A stretch of 64,000 bases of DNA from Escallonia rubra (GCA_033065855.1 JAVXUO010002979.1:89689-153688); one strand, 5' to 3'; positions 41,426 through 53,965 are shown, counted from the stretch's first letter. Notes: generated by a model not told the origin, from the sequence alone. Translations and numbers: made by a program.

Positions 41426-43733
41426 TCTATATCTATATATATATAAAAAGCTGAAGACGTCTCTCAAAATTTTGACACATAAGCTTTTAGGCCTCTCATA
41501 TTTACGACACATCAGCTTTTTTTTTTCTTCTCCTTGTGCTAAATCAGTTACAACTTTCATTCTGAGAGTCCCCCAGTGTGCTAGGACTCTTCTTTTAACA
41601 AACAGTTTTATGCGTAATTTTAATTTAATGTCCTAATCAATGACAAAAACCTCATGAGTCAATCTAATCTTATCAACTACGAAACTATGGTCTATCCTTT
41701 CTTTTTCTTGGTTTCTCTCCATCTTCACGAATGAGTTGTCACACTCGGCAGACCACCATGACGGTAAACTCAATCTCTTTCTCTTTCTTTTTCTTTAATT
41801 CCTACATTGGTGCTTAAAGCATTGCACATCTCAGGGTGAAAAAATATATGTAGAGGGAGACAAATGTCGGCAAATAGGTATGATTGTGGCACGTAATTCA
41901 CTGACAGAACCATTCAGGTAAGCAAACCCCATCAGTTTGGGTGTCAAGAGCCTTCTACTTCCAATTCTACAGTATTGCTCTCCTTTGATTATTTTCCCTT
42001 TTATCCCGCAGGAAGTGCCTTCTTCACTTGGGCCTCCATCAAAGTGTTTCCCTGCATATGTAATGTTCGTAAGTCATTTACCCCTAATTATTCTTATTCT
42101 TGCCGTAGTTCATACAACCTTCTTATGATTGCATACGAATATGTGATTAATATTACCCAGATTTTTGCTACCCGCCAATTACGTACCGAATAGCAGTTGA
42201 GATGGGATTATAAAATAGGAAGTTAGCCTTCACGTTTTCAAAAAAGAATCGTCAATGGGTCTGAAAGTTAGCTAATGTGTTTTTATAATTGATTTGCAGT
42301 TATTTGTATCATTACTGTATAATAAAAAAGTAAAACTTACCAACAAATACCTATGAATAGGAGAACTAATGTCATCTTGCTCAAAGGATATCTCATTGTC
42401 AACGTGACTTACTAAAATTTGACGTGTACATTTAAAATATTATGAGGTTATAATTCGCAATATACATCATTCTAGGTATTTATCACTAAAATGTGTATGT
42501 TAAGAATTTTAGATTTGGCGACAATTTTTTTTTGAAAGATTTGCAAAAACAAAAGAGTGTCCTATCCAAAAAGACGTGCTCAAGTGTAAACCACCTTTCG
42601 ACCATAATAGTACATCTATAAAGTTCTACCTCTAAATGGATGCTATAAAAAGCATGAGATGCTGTGAAAAACGGGATAAATGACACAATGAAGTTCATTA
42701 ATATTGCAATAGAATTTACGGTTGTTATTATGACTCCCAAATGAGTCTGTAATTATGTAAGCATTTTCTTTTGTACCCCTTTACGCGTGAAAAAAGAAAT
42801 ATACCACAAGGATCCCTTACGATAAAATTATAAAATAGCATCGATTAAAGAGTATTTTATGGGACATTAGGACTTGAAAAAAATCAACAATATGGTTTTA
42901 ATAATACATTCGAAAAATGGTATTAGTGATTCAGGTCAATTATTATGTAAATTATATGTTTAACTTTTTGTTGTTGGCTTCTTGGCCTTTCTTTATTGTA
43001 CTTTCAGATTTTAGTTCAATTCAATACTCTATAACTGTTTATTGTAAAACTTTCTATTAGGCTTAAAAGTAGTATTGGAATATTCTAGACATAGATATAT
43101 GAATACAGCTGAATATGCGTTCGGATCTACTTTGACTATTATTTATACTATTTGCAACCTAAGCATGAGGTTTTCTATGTAAGTACTCCTACCTATGCTA
43201 TCGCGAATATTTATTTATATGAAATCTTTAGCAGGAAGCAAAAAAATAACAAGAAAAACGTTTGAAATAGTCATGCCTTGATGTATGCATACTATCAGTT
43301 AGGCAATAAAAGATTGAACCAAACCTAACATTTGTGTTCATGAGAACCCAAACCAATGTAGGAAACATCAACAGCTAATAATTAAGAGCCTAAAGTTTTA
43401 CAAGTTTGGTAACATGTTAATATGTATGAGTAGATTTTAGATATCGTCAAAGGCACGTAATATGCTTTTCATGGGTTTTATTGTTGTTAAGGCAACCTGA
43501 GGAGAATATAATATCAAATTCCTTATAAACATTTAGGCGGTAAAAGGTAAGGTGCAATTGTCAATTCTCTCGATTCAAAAATAAAGTAGATGGCAATAAA
43601 AAAATATTGAGTCTAACCTTCAGCCACCTATTATCAGATTTAAATATATATTGTTGGGTTGACAAAAGACATAACCAGTTATTAGAAAGAGATAGGGTAA
43701 TAAAATCTATTTGTTAAAATTATATGCTTGCTC

Positions 43734-43757
43734 CGTGTGTGTGTGTGTGTGTGTGTG
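43734..43757. repeat. (GT)n microsatellite
   Basis: About 12 GT units (ccgtgtgt...gtgcgg) inside the Helitron. Probably polymorphic in length. Confidence 0.9.
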
Positions 43758-45304
43758 CGGTTGTATTGGTAAAATTGAATGCTTTAGAGCCTCTTATATT
43801 TTGCTTCTCCGGTCTTCGTTTGTTGCTCTAAAACCCCCACACCACTGTTGCTAAAAGTTACGAAAGAATAGTAATAGAGTGATTGTAAAGACTCTTCTAA
43901 AATATTTGTAATTTATATATTCAAAATGTTTAGTACTTATAATTTTTTTTTACTGCCTGCTGTCATGGATTAAATTTAGTGGCCGGGTTAAGAAAGATGT
44001 TGGATTCACAACACACTAATCTGGATTGCTTAAAGAAAAGAGAATAATAAAATCCGTTGATTAAAAGAATTGAGAAGGTAGACTGAGGGCTTGAGTGATT
44101 GTATCAAATGATCGAGTCATTTGAAGTGTTAGCATATTGAGACCTTGACCAAATATGTCAATTATGTTCTAGCTATTTTGAAGAACATAATGTAAACTAT
44201 GCTCCGAACGCAATTAAGTTTTTTGAATATTTCGAGACTATTTATCTGTTGTACTTGGTAAGTCATCCTGTCATTAACTATTGGCTTATTGCTATTTATT
44301 TACTTGTAATGTATGTCGTATATTTCATTCTAAAATAATGAAATTAGATAAGGCTTAGAAACTCCTACCGACTTAAAATAGTGTAGCATTTGCTCTATTG
44401 AGATTGCTAAAAGTAACTTTTGAATAAATCTTATGTTTTTGTAAGTTTTTTCGTAAGTTTGTAGTCTCATGCACTAATCTTTATGTCTAACATGTTACAC
44501 TTGATTTAGAACCAATTCTTTTTAAAATTAATTTACAAGAGATAATTGAATTTGTTCGTGTGCGCGCTTGTGTCTATACATAAAATATATTGGGATAAAT
44601 AGTTTCAATCAGAATAAGTTTGAAAAATAAAAGAAAATGTAAAGTAAATGCGATTTAAGACAATTTTTAACTCAATTATGAAATTACGACTTTTAATGCT
44701 AGCAAAAAATGTAGGTAGACGTGGCACCGGCAGTAAAGGTGCAATTCATGTTGCACATGGTACGAACTGATCTAAAAAGTACATATAATATTTTACTTCT
44801 CTTAAAAGAATATATAAGGTGTAACTAAAGGATATGTTTTGATTTGCCAATATTTTACACAAAAAGAAAGAAAGAGAAAAAAGTGAAACTAAAGCTACAC
44901 CATTTTTCGTTAAGTCCATACCCTTTAGTCACTAAAAGAGGTAATTAGGCCTGTCATTATATAAAATCTGTAAATACTCTTTACTGGATTCTGGTATAAA
45001 CAATTAATGACTATAAAAGAAATAAAAAAACAATATGTTGATGAAATTTGTCATATATCTTTTTTTCCTTGGTAGTAATTTTTGATGATAAAATTGTCAA
45101 TAACCAAAGTTTGAGCTTAAAGGTTCTATTTGTTTTCCTACGATACTTATATACGAGGGAGTGGATTAATTTATTGGAGAAACGTACATGCTTGAATAAT
45201 GTTAACTATTATGTCTAAGATATATAAATGAATTTACTCATTTTGCCTTTGAAATTAACTATCTTTCTGTCTTTTGGAATAACTGAATAGGCTATATCAA
45301 AATA

Positions 45305-45364
45305 TATAATAAGCATTAAAATTGAATTGTATCGCTTAAGCATTAAAATTGAATTGTATCGCGT
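45305..45364. repeat. Short tandem duplication near the Helitron 3' end
   Basis: The phrase 'aagcattaaaattgaattgtatcgc' (ends: aagcattaaaa, ttgtatcgc) occurs twice in direct succession just before the terminal hairpin. Confidence 0.8.
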
Positions 45365-45519
45365 CCCGTGCATTTGCACGGGCATATTAGCTAGTATAAT
45401 TACCAAAATGAAAGACTTTATTTAAACATCAAGCATGGGCTACATTTTACAGTAACTATTAAGCCTACTGCTCTTCAGCGCCACAACAACAATAGAGACG
45501 TAAATACCCTTGTTAACAA

Positions 45520-46637
45520 CTAAAGGATCGCCATATTGGATATCTCTATCGTAGAAGAATCTTCTCTTGATTGCGGTGGAGAAGATAAAACAGGCTTTGG
45601 AGGGATCTGCAAAGACTGTAAGCTCCCTTCTAACATCTCCACCACCCTAGTAATTGATGGACGACTTGACGGGACGATTTGTATGCACCATAAGCTCACT
45701 ATCACCATCTTCCTTGCCGTTTCGTTTTCCGCCTCACTTGTTATACCATTATGCACACCAAGTTCACCTGATTCAAGGTGGTTGTATATCCAGTCAGGAA
45801 AGTACATTTCACTTGTATGGTCAACTTCAGGCTTGATCTTGTTCCTCCCTCCAACCATTTCTAGAACCATCATTCCGTAGCTGTATACATCTGACTTGTG
45901 AGAGACCCCTCCAAAGTTCCTACAAAATACTTCCGGAGCAATATACCCGACAGTACCTCTTGCATTCAACATTGATACGACACTCTCTTTTCGGGGACAT
46001 AGTTTTGCAAGGCCAAAGTCGGAAATCTTTGGGCAGAAGTCCTCATCTAGAAGGATGTTGTGAGGCTTTATGTCCAAATGCAAAATTCTCGTGTTACAAC
46101 CACGGTGCAAGTACTCTAATCCTCGAGCAATGCCTATTGCAATTTGGGACAATTTTTCCCACCCCAGTTGGCAGTCTTTTAAGGAACTGCCTTCATATAC
46201 AAATTTCTCAAGGGATCCGTTCGGCATGAATTCGTAAATAAGAGCTCTCTTGTGACCCTCAAATACGAAACCTAAAAGAGTTACAACGTTAACATGGGAA
46301 GTTCGACTAATACTTGCAACCTCGTTTATAAACTCTTCTCCCTTACCTTCTGATTTATTTAAAACCTTCACCGCCACAGGATTGCCATCACGTAACTTTC
46401 CTCTGTATACACAACCATAACCTCCTTGGCCTAATTTAACTTTGAAGGAGTTGGTTATCGTCTTCACATCTGAATAATGGTACCTTTTCGGTGCAAGGGA
46501 CCCATAGCTCTTGAGAAAGGCTTCCACGTCGTGATAGTTTCCTGTCTTGCTCCATACCATTAATTTACCAGGTGCAGATCTCCATTTGAAGGCACTGACT
46601 ATAATTATGAAAATGGCAATTACCGCAACCAAAATTG
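45520..46637 (-). CDS. Transmembrane-kinase exon of an LRK10L/Lr10-like receptor kinase, copy 3
   Basis: The exon is open from the acceptor CTGTCTGCAG|CAATTTTGG (46637) to the stop at 45520. The order is the same as the copy at 24133: membrane helix ([15 protein letters not shown]), [11 protein letters not shown] loop, [38 protein letters not shown] and [10 protein letters not shown]. The protein is roughly 85% identical to copy 2 by eye. There is no start codon of its own; the natural upstream exons are the ectodomain pieces at 48.5, 53.7 and perhaps 62.7-63.6 kb, now broken. The helix, kinase core and catalytic residues are complete, so the exon could still be used if a new 5' exon were recruited. 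Confidence 0.9.
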
Positions 46638-47242
46638 CTGCAGACAGTCAAGGCAAAAACTGAGTTTTGAAACACGAGAACCACTGCAATGCAAACAAAC
46701 AAAATTGTGGAGCCCCGCCAGCCACAAACCACAAATAGAGAATGGGATATAAGTTACCTACCTATAGTGTATAGCAGTCGTTTCTTATTAGAACAACTTA
46801 TGAGTAAGGAAACAGCTAAAGCAATCCCACGCCAAAACTAAACTACACATCTTCAGATTCTAGGGAGCAATATACTATAAGTTTTGTAGTCTGTCTTGTC
46901 GGGTATTAAGTGAAAATTCCTCAAATTCTTTTACACTATATTAAAAAATAATTATACATGGGACTTACAGAATAATTGATTAACCTAGAGAGAGATGCAT
47001 TGTAACTTGGAAAGGATTCAACCGATTATTTGACCTTAGCTAGCTGAAAGAGATATACAGCACATAGGTTTTCAAGAGAAATAAGTAGTTTACTTGATAG
47101 GACTCTATTCTCTTGAAGACTTCGACTAAAGCAAAGTCATCCCAAACTCAACAGATGAAATCCTTTCAGAGGGGCATATGTCAAAGATCTAGATACATAA
47201 TATGTTACCTACACCTTAGGAAAAAAATGGGCAGCTTACTCT
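46638..47242 (-). other. Intron upstream of kinase copy 3
   Basis: It matches 31446-32165 beside copy 2. It is AT-rich with no exon. A Mutator-like element interrupts it at 47252. Confidence 0.7.
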
Positions 47243-47251
47243 AGTGAAACA

Positions 47252-48496
47252 GGGTTAGTTTTACACTACACCCTATACTTAGGGGTCAGTTGCACCCAGC
47301 ACCCCGTAGTTCTAATTTTGGCACCCAGCACCAAAATCTTTAAAATCTTGGTATTCAGCACCAAATGACGGTCAAACTGGCCTTTGACCATACGTCTGTT
47401 ACTTTTTAAGGGGCAAAATGGTCTTTTTACTTGTTATATCCACATTTCGTCCACGTCAGCTCCAAATGACCACAATAATTAACATCAGACCCTCCACGTC
47501 ATTTCCTCACCCTTTTTCTCTCCCAAACTATTCATCTTCCCAACCAATATCGAAACGCGCGGCCAACTCCTCCGACCGAAACAACTGCCTGACGAGCCAT
47601 CGCCTCTGACCGAAGCCACTGCCCGGTGTGCCACCATCCCCGCCACCACTCTCCCCATCATCACGACCCACCACAGTCGGCCACCCACGACCAGCCATAA
47701 CTACCCACAACCACCAATCCCGAAACCCACGGCACCCTCTCCGATTGAATCGCGATCACCAATGCCTATTGTTGATGACCGCCACCTCTACCACAAATCC
47801 TTCACCCACGACCACCCACAACCACCAATCCCTCCCTCACCCACGGTCACCACCTCAAACCGAATGACGACCACCAATAACCGACGTTCGACCAACAGTG
47901 ACCATTCAATGAGCCATTATCGCCTCCAATCGAATGACCATCAGACACTCCCCCTGCCTACCGCCGTAATCATGACATACCCAATCACCCCATCACCTGA
48001 TCTACCCATCGATCTCAGCGAGCCCAATCAGCCACTGCACAACATCATCACCATATAATCTGTGGTCCCAATCGCGGGTGAGAGTGACAAGTCAGGCTAG
48101 GTGCAGAACGCGTGGGGCCACGCTGGATGCCAAAGATCGCGGCGACGCTAGAGGCGGGTTCTTGGTGCACGGTGGTTGGGGGCACCGAGAGAAATAGAAG
48201 AGAGAGAGAGAGAGAGAAAGAAAAAGAGAGAGAGAGAGAGAGAGGAAAGAGAGAGAAAATAGGGAAGAGAGAAACGACGTTGGGCTTAGGGGGTTGGAGC
48301 TGACTAGGATTTCATGGATGAAAATACCATTTTGCCCATAAAATTTTAACAGACGTCTGGTCAAAGGCCATTTTGACCGTCAATTGGTGTTAGATACCAA
48401 GTTTTTTAAATTGTTGGTGCCGGGTGCCAATTTTAAAACTACGGGGTGCTAGGTGCAACTGACCCCTAAGTATAGGGTGTAGCGTAAAATTAACCC
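47252..48496. mobile_element. Second Mutator-like element of the GGGTTAATTTT family
   Basis: The element is 1245 bp with inverted ends of about 170 bp (GGGTTAGTTTTACACTACACC ... GTAAAATTAACCC, ends only). The TSD is a perfect 9 bp, AGTGAAACA (47243-47251, 48497-48505). The ends match those of the 4813-9893 element. The inside (about 47430-48325) is GC-richer and Pro/Thr/His-codon-rich on the plus strand, but I cannot match it to a gene. It may be captured sequence. A (GA)n run lies at 48193-48245. It sits 12 bp inside the intron, next to the donor of the ectodomain exon. Confidence 0.92.
48193..48245. repeat. (GA)n microsatellite
   Basis: An imperfect GAGA run with an AAAGAAAAAG interruption, inside the Mutator-like element. 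Confidence 0.9.
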
Positions 48497-48782
48497 AGTG
48501 AAACATACGGGCTAGACAGCATGTAGCATGAGGCCTTTCAGGACAAAAACACTTGCATGAACTCCAATCAAACCCACAATGGCCACCACTTGCCTCACAC
48601 ACACTGCAATCCCTAGTCTTTCAGTTCAACACGAACCCCTTTGTCAACAACCCTTCGTACTCATCACCACCAACATCACCCTCCACTAGATCCACCAGCT
48701 CCACCGTGTTAGTATGACACACTCCCAATGCATCACTAAGGTTGGTATCACTCGCCAACATAGCCAAATCCCAACCACCACC

Positions 48783-49201
48783 TGTTGAGAGTTAATCTTG
48801 ATGCAATGAATTGGGACACAATGTGGAAAAATCAAGACATGCATAAACAAAGAGAGGCTGAAAAGTGAAAGGTTAGGGGATACTTATTACCTATGAGTGA
48901 TTAAATAAGGTGATGAAAAGTAACAGGTTAGAGGAGTTATCATGATATGAATGAGTCTTTAAATGTCTTTCGATGTAATAATATAAATAGGTTCATGACC
49001 TAGTCATTTGGTAGAGTAATGTAATTGAAAAAGATAAATGTAAGGACATCAATCTAAAAGAGAGTGAGTGAGCTTATGAATGGAAGTGTTGATTGAGTAG
49101 AGAAAAATATTAAAAAGTGTTTATCCTCTCTACTTCCTCCTCCTCTTCCATAATATAGTATTTCTGTTGCATCTCTTTTATATTGTGCCCATCACGCAAC
49201 A
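48783..49201 (+). repeat. Left LTR of the old Copia element
   Basis: It is 419 bp and is followed by the primer-binding site at 49202. Confidence 0.88.
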
Positions 49202-49226
49202 AAGTGGTATCAGAGTAGAGGTTCTA

Positions 49227-52200
49227 ATGGCGGCAACAACTGGAGCATTTCCTTTTCCAAAGCTCGTGAAAGACAACTATGAAAGGTGGAGCATCCAAAT
49301 GAAAACATGTCTTGGTGGTCAAGACGTTTCGGAGGCAGTAGAAGAAGAATATGAGGAACCGAAAAACTTGGTCAGTTCTAGCCAAGCTGTGAAGAAGGCT
49401 ACCAAAGAAGCCCGGGTGAAAGATCAAAAGGCTTTTTCACTCATCCAACTTGACGTCGATGACAATATTTTTGAGAAGATTTAGCAGGCTACCACCGCAA
49501 AGAAAGCATGAGATATTTTGGAGAATGCTTTCAAGGGCATCGACAAGGTTCAAGGGCATCGACAAGGTGAAAATTGTGTAGCTCTAAAACCTTCAAGGTG
49601 AATTTGAGTCTTTACATATGAAAGACTCCTAGATGATTTTTTACTACATTTTGAGACTTTTCTCAGTAGTGAACCAACTTGAGAGAAATGGTGAAGAAAT
49701 TGAAGATAGTCGGGTGGTCGAGAAGATCTTTCGATCTCTCGATCCAAATTTCGATCATGTCGTTGTTGTCATCGAGGAGTCCAACGACATCGACACTATG
49801 ACAGTCGATGAGCTCTTAGGAAAATTTTAAGTCCACGAGGACAAGATCAAAAGGAGGAACAAAGAGCCTATCGAGCAAGCTCTTCAGGCCGAGGTGAATT
49901 TTAACAAGTGAAAAGATGACGCCGATAAGAATCAAGGTGGTTGAGGCAGAGGCTGTGGATGAGGTCGTGGTCGAGGTCATGGCAGAGGTCGTGGTGGACA
50001 AACTTAGAACAACAATAATAAATCAAGTTCGAAATTTCGTCCATCGAGCGAACAAGGTCGAGGAAGAGGTGGCTATTACCAATGCAAAACAAGAAATTAA
50101 GATGTTAAATGTTTCACATGTCATCAGTACGAACACTTTTGGGAGCGTCGAGACGTTCCAAAGGAAGAAAATGTGAATGCCCACTATGCAGAAGAAAATA
50201 AGGTGGGTAATGACACGGTCATGTTGGCCCACGAGGATCAAAATAAGAAAAAGAGAGTTCTTAGTATGTCGATACCGACGCCAGCAATCACATGCGTGGC
50301 TAAAAACACATGTTCATCGAGATGGATGAATCAGTGATAGGAGACATCATTTTTGGAGACATGTCCAAAATTTCTGTCAAAGGTAAAGGCAAAATTTTGA
50401 TCAAATTGAAGAATGAAGGCCATCTGTTCATCTCAAATGTCTACTATGCTCCGGAGATGAAGGCAAACATTTTAAGCATGGGCCAACTGTTGGAGAAAGG
50501 TTACGACATCGATATGAAAGACAAAAATCTTTATTTGAGAGATGACAAAGGGAGCTAGATAACTCGTGTTCTGATGTCGAGAAATATGATGTTCTTGATG
50601 AATATCCATCATGATGTACCGAGTTTGAAGGCATGTTTTGATAACCAATCTTGGTTATGGCATTTGAGACTTGGACATCTCAATGTTAAAGGTCTAAAAT
50701 TGCTATCGACGAAGAACATGGTGAAGGGATTGCCATCGATAGACCAGCCATACCAACTCTGCAAGGGTTTTCTTGTCGGGAAGCAACATCGATAGAGTTT
50801 CCCAAATAAATCGATATCAAGAGCAAAGCCCCCATTAGAGCTGATATACACTGACGTGTGTGGTCCAATCGATCTAGCATCTCTTGGTAAGAACAGATAC
50901 TTTCTACTATTCATCGATGACTTTAGTAAGAAGACTTGGGTTTATTTTCTCAAGCAGAAGCCAAAGGTATAAGATCGAGAAAATGAGATCTGATCAAGGA
51001 GGAGAGTTCACATCTAAAGAGTTCAAGGCATTCTCTGAAGAGAATGGCATCTGTCGACCGCTTACCATTCCATATTCACCCCAACAGAACAGAGTACATG
51101 GTGGAAAGGAAGAACCAATTGATAGTGAATATGACTTGAAGCATGTTGAAGAGTAAGAATTTGCCCGAGGAATTTTTTGGCTGAAGCAGTGGATTGTGTT
51201 ATCTATCTATCCAATCGATGTCCAATGAACAGTGTGTAGAATCAAACACCACAAGAAGCTTGGGGTGGGTTCAAGCCAAGTGTGTCCCACTTGAAAGTGT
51301 TTGGAAGCATCGCATATATGCATGTTCCTGATCAGCAAAAGAAGAAGCTCGATGACAAAAGTGAGAAGTTCATCTTCATCGGTTACAGTTAACAGTCAAA
51401 AGGGTACAAATTATACAACCCTGTTGAAAATAAGATGAAACTCAGTCGAGACGTGACTTTCGATGAGAAGAGCTCGTGGGGCTGGACTGATCGAGACAAG
51501 GAGTTTTTTTTTATCCAATTGGTACGGACAGAAAAGAAGTAGAAGAAGAGCCGATGGAACCTAACTCCCTTGAGTCCCGTGTCTCCGACACAATCAAGTC
51601 CAACATCATCATCAGTCGATAGTTCTGTCAAGACAGGACCACAACGCAAGAGATCTCTGGAAGAGAGTTATGACTTAAATCATAACCAAAATATGTTATG
51701 TCTCTTTGCTGATACTGAGCCAATCGATTTTGATGAGGCATCGAGAAGTAAAAAATGGAGGAAGGCCATGAATGAAGAGACCGACGCCACTAAAAAGAAT
51801 GATACTTGGGAGCTGACCACTCTTAAACCGGGAAACAAGTCCATCAGTGTAAAATGGTTTTATAAGGTGAAGAAAATTCCAAAGGCGAGGTTGAGAGATA
51901 CAAAGCAAGCTTGTTGTCAAAAGATACAAGTAAAAAGGGCTGGAATCGACTATGATGAAGTCTTCACCCCAGTCGCTCGATTAGAAATGATACAATTGTT
52001 GATATCTCTAGCAGCTCTAAACAAGTGGAAGATCCATCAAATGGACGTGAAATCAGCCTTCCTTAATGGTTTTCTTGATGAAAAAGTCTATATCGAACAA
52101 CCCGAAGGATATGTTATCCGAGGCCATGAAGATGAAGTGTTAAGGTTGAAGAAGGCCTTGTATGGGTTGAAGCAAGCGCCAAGGGCATCGAACAGTTGCA

Positions 52201-53240
52201 TCGACAAGTACTTTCAAGAGAGAGGCTTTAAAAAGTGCCCACATGAGCATGCACTCTACGTCAAAATGAATGGAAAAGGTGGCATCTTGATAGTATGTTT
52301 ATATGTCGATGACCTAATTTTTAAAGGCAACGATGCAAAGATGTTTGATCATTTCAAGAAGGAAATGGGCAAGGAGTTTGAAATGACTGACATCGGCTTG
52401 ATGTAATACTATCTTGGGATCAAATTAAAGCAAAGAGATGATGGAACTTTCATCTCACAAGAGGCATATGCGAAATAAGTATTGAAGAGGTTCAATATGA
52501 AAAATTGCAACCCAATCAGTATCCTCATTGAGATGGAAAATAAGTTGTTGAGATACATCAAAGGAGGTCCAGTCGATATAACCTTGTTCAAAATCTTGGT
52601 TCGAAGTTTGAGGTACTTGACGTGTACTAGGCTTGACATTCTATATGCAGTCGGTCTTGTTAGTCGATATATGGAGAATCCGACAACTTATCACTTCAAA
52701 GTGGAGAAAATGATACTTCGCTACCTTAAAAGTACTATTGATCTTGGCATATTTTATCATGCATCATGTGATATGAAATTAGTAGGATATAGTGACAGTA
52801 ATTGGGCTAGAGACGTGGATGATCGAAAAAGTACAAGTGGATTCATTTTCTATTTTGGTAGAGCAGCATTCACACGGACATCAAAGAAGCAATCGATTGT
52901 GACTCTATCGACATATGAAGCCGAATATGTGGCTGCAACATCGATTGTTTGCCATGCAATATGGCTAAAAAAATTTCTTAAGGAGCTCAGTTTTAATCAA
53001 GATGAATCGATACAAACTTATGCCGATAACAAGTCAGCCATAGCTCTTGCTAAGAATCCAGTCTTTCATGATCGAAGCAAGCACATCGATACACAGTATC
53101 ATTTCATCCCTGAGAGATTGCTAAGAAAGAAGTTCAAGTCAAGTTTGTGAAGTCTGAAGATCAAGTTACAGATATCTTCACAAAGCCCCTAAAGAGAGAA
53201 GCCTTCGAGAAGATAAGGAATCGACTTGGAATGAGAGAAT
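49227..53240 (+). pseudogene. gag-pol region of the old Copia element (broken)
   Basis: Recognisable parts in order: GAG (about 49227-49830, with FPFPKLVKDNYERWSIQMKT), the region of protease and GAG-pre-integrase (about 50280-50790, with YYAPEMKANILSMGQL and WLWHLRLGHLN), integrase core (about 50830-51160, with RSDQGGEFTSKEF), reverse transcriptase (about 51740-52400, with IHQMDVKSAFLNG and CLYVDDL), and RNase H (about 52760-53200, with YSDSNWARDVDDRKSTSG and ADNKSAIALAKNP). The order is the Copia order, integrase before reverse transcriptase. It is a fossil, broken in about ten places. Confidence 0.9.
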
Positions 53241-53256
53241 CAAGCTTAAGGGGGCG

Positions 53257-53675
53257 TGTTAAGATTTAATCCTAATCCAATGAATTGGAACACTTGATGT
53301 GGAAGAATCAACACATGCATAAATAAAGAGAAGCTCAAAAGTGAAAGGTTATGAGAGTTCTTATAACCTATGAGTGATTAAATAAGGAGATAAAAAGTGA
53401 AAGGTTAGGGGAGTTATCTTTAGGACATGAATGAGTCTTTTTATGTAATAATATAAATCGATGCATCACATAGTAATTTGGTAAAGTAATGTAATTGAAA
53501 AGTGTAATGCAAAAAGATCAATCTGAGAGAGAGTGAGTGAGTTTATGAATATAAGTGTTGATTGAGTAGAGACCAAATATTAAAGAGTGTTTATCCTCTC
53601 CACTTTATCCTCCTCTTCCATAATACTCTAAGTATTCCAGTTGCGTCTCCTTTATATTGTGCCCATCACGCAACA
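53257..53675 (+). repeat. Right LTR of the old Copia element
   Basis: It is the same length as the left LTR and diverged. It is followed by the TSD ccacc. Confidence 0.88.
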
Positions 53676-53965
53676 CCACCATCACAGTCAGTCTAATACT
53701 TCAGCAGCTCCTCAGGCAACAGCGTGGAACAGTCGGACAATAGAGTAAGGTTTAAAAAATGGCCAAGGACAAACTTATCAGACTCAACTGATATATTCCA
53801 AACTTGTCAGAAGCAGCCAGATTGAGTGGGCTCAACAGTGGGATTGCATACTCGAAGGGAGCATCGGATAATATGATTATTTTCGGGTATGTGATGTCAG
53901 GTATGTATAGTTGGGGCAAGTAACTGAAATCCAAGATACCCATAAAAAGGGTTCTTGAAGGCATT

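Larger units (their letters stand above)
41426..45394 (+). mobile_element. Helitron, probably non-autonomous (3969 bp)
   Basis: The 5' end is TCTATATCTATATATATA (after host A). The 3' end has a 7-bp hairpin CCCGTGC-ATTT-GCACGGG (45365-45382), then CATATTAG and CTAG, followed by host T. There is no target duplication and insertion is between A and T, as in Helitrons. The paralogous site near 23925 in kinase copy 2 (gatataattcccaaaatga) is empty, confirming both ends. I see no Rep/helicase frame; the inside is AT-rich with only short ORFs. Confidence 0.93.
48783..53675 (+). mobile_element. Ty1/Copia LTR retrotransposon, old and broken
   Basis: The element is 4893 bp. LTRs of 419 bp lie at 48783-49201 and 53257-53675 (TGTTGAGAG / TGTTAAGAT ... 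CACGCAACA), with a 5-bp TSD CCACC (48778-48782, 53676-53680). An initiator-Met primer-binding site (AGTGGTATCAGAG) follows the left LTR, and a purine tract (AAGGGGGCG) precedes the right one. The LTRs have diverged clearly, by roughly a tenth by eye, so this is much older than the Copia at 25 kb. The coding region is broken in about ten places. Confidence 0.93.
48509..53965 (-). pseudogene. Broken ectodomain exon (GUB_WAK/WAK_assoc type) of the LRK10L-like gene, split by a Copia insertion
   Basis: Minus strand. The right part (53965-53676) has NPFYGYLGFQL, then, after frame loss, LNLTLLSDCSTLLPEELLKY. The left part (48782-48509) continues GGWDLAMLASDTNLSDALG and ends DCSVCEASGGHCGFDWSSC, KCFCPERPHAT and a donor CCC|GTATGT. 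The C-x2-C-x3-GG-x-CG and CxC spacing is the WAK-associated C-terminal domain of LRK10L ectodomains. Two in-frame stops are visible (tag near 53693-53695; tga near 48621-48623, where the family has Trp). A 4.9-kb Copia element separates the halves (TSD CCACC). It probably once joined to the kinase exon at 46637. It is a pseudogene. Confidence 0.82.

Noticed and set aside
46632-46637. Kinase copy 3 as a stand-alone gene starting at 46632
   Set aside because: That codon is TTG inside the exon; the frame comes from a splice acceptor and needs an upstream exon.
47628-48058. Pro/Thr/His-rich ORFs
   Set aside because: Low-complexity interior of a Mutator-like element, overlapping in several frames without a match.
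48390-48508. C-terminal extension of the ectodomain frame into the Mutator-like element
   Set aside because: The donor GTATGT at 48508 ends the exon; the rest is intron and transposon TIR.
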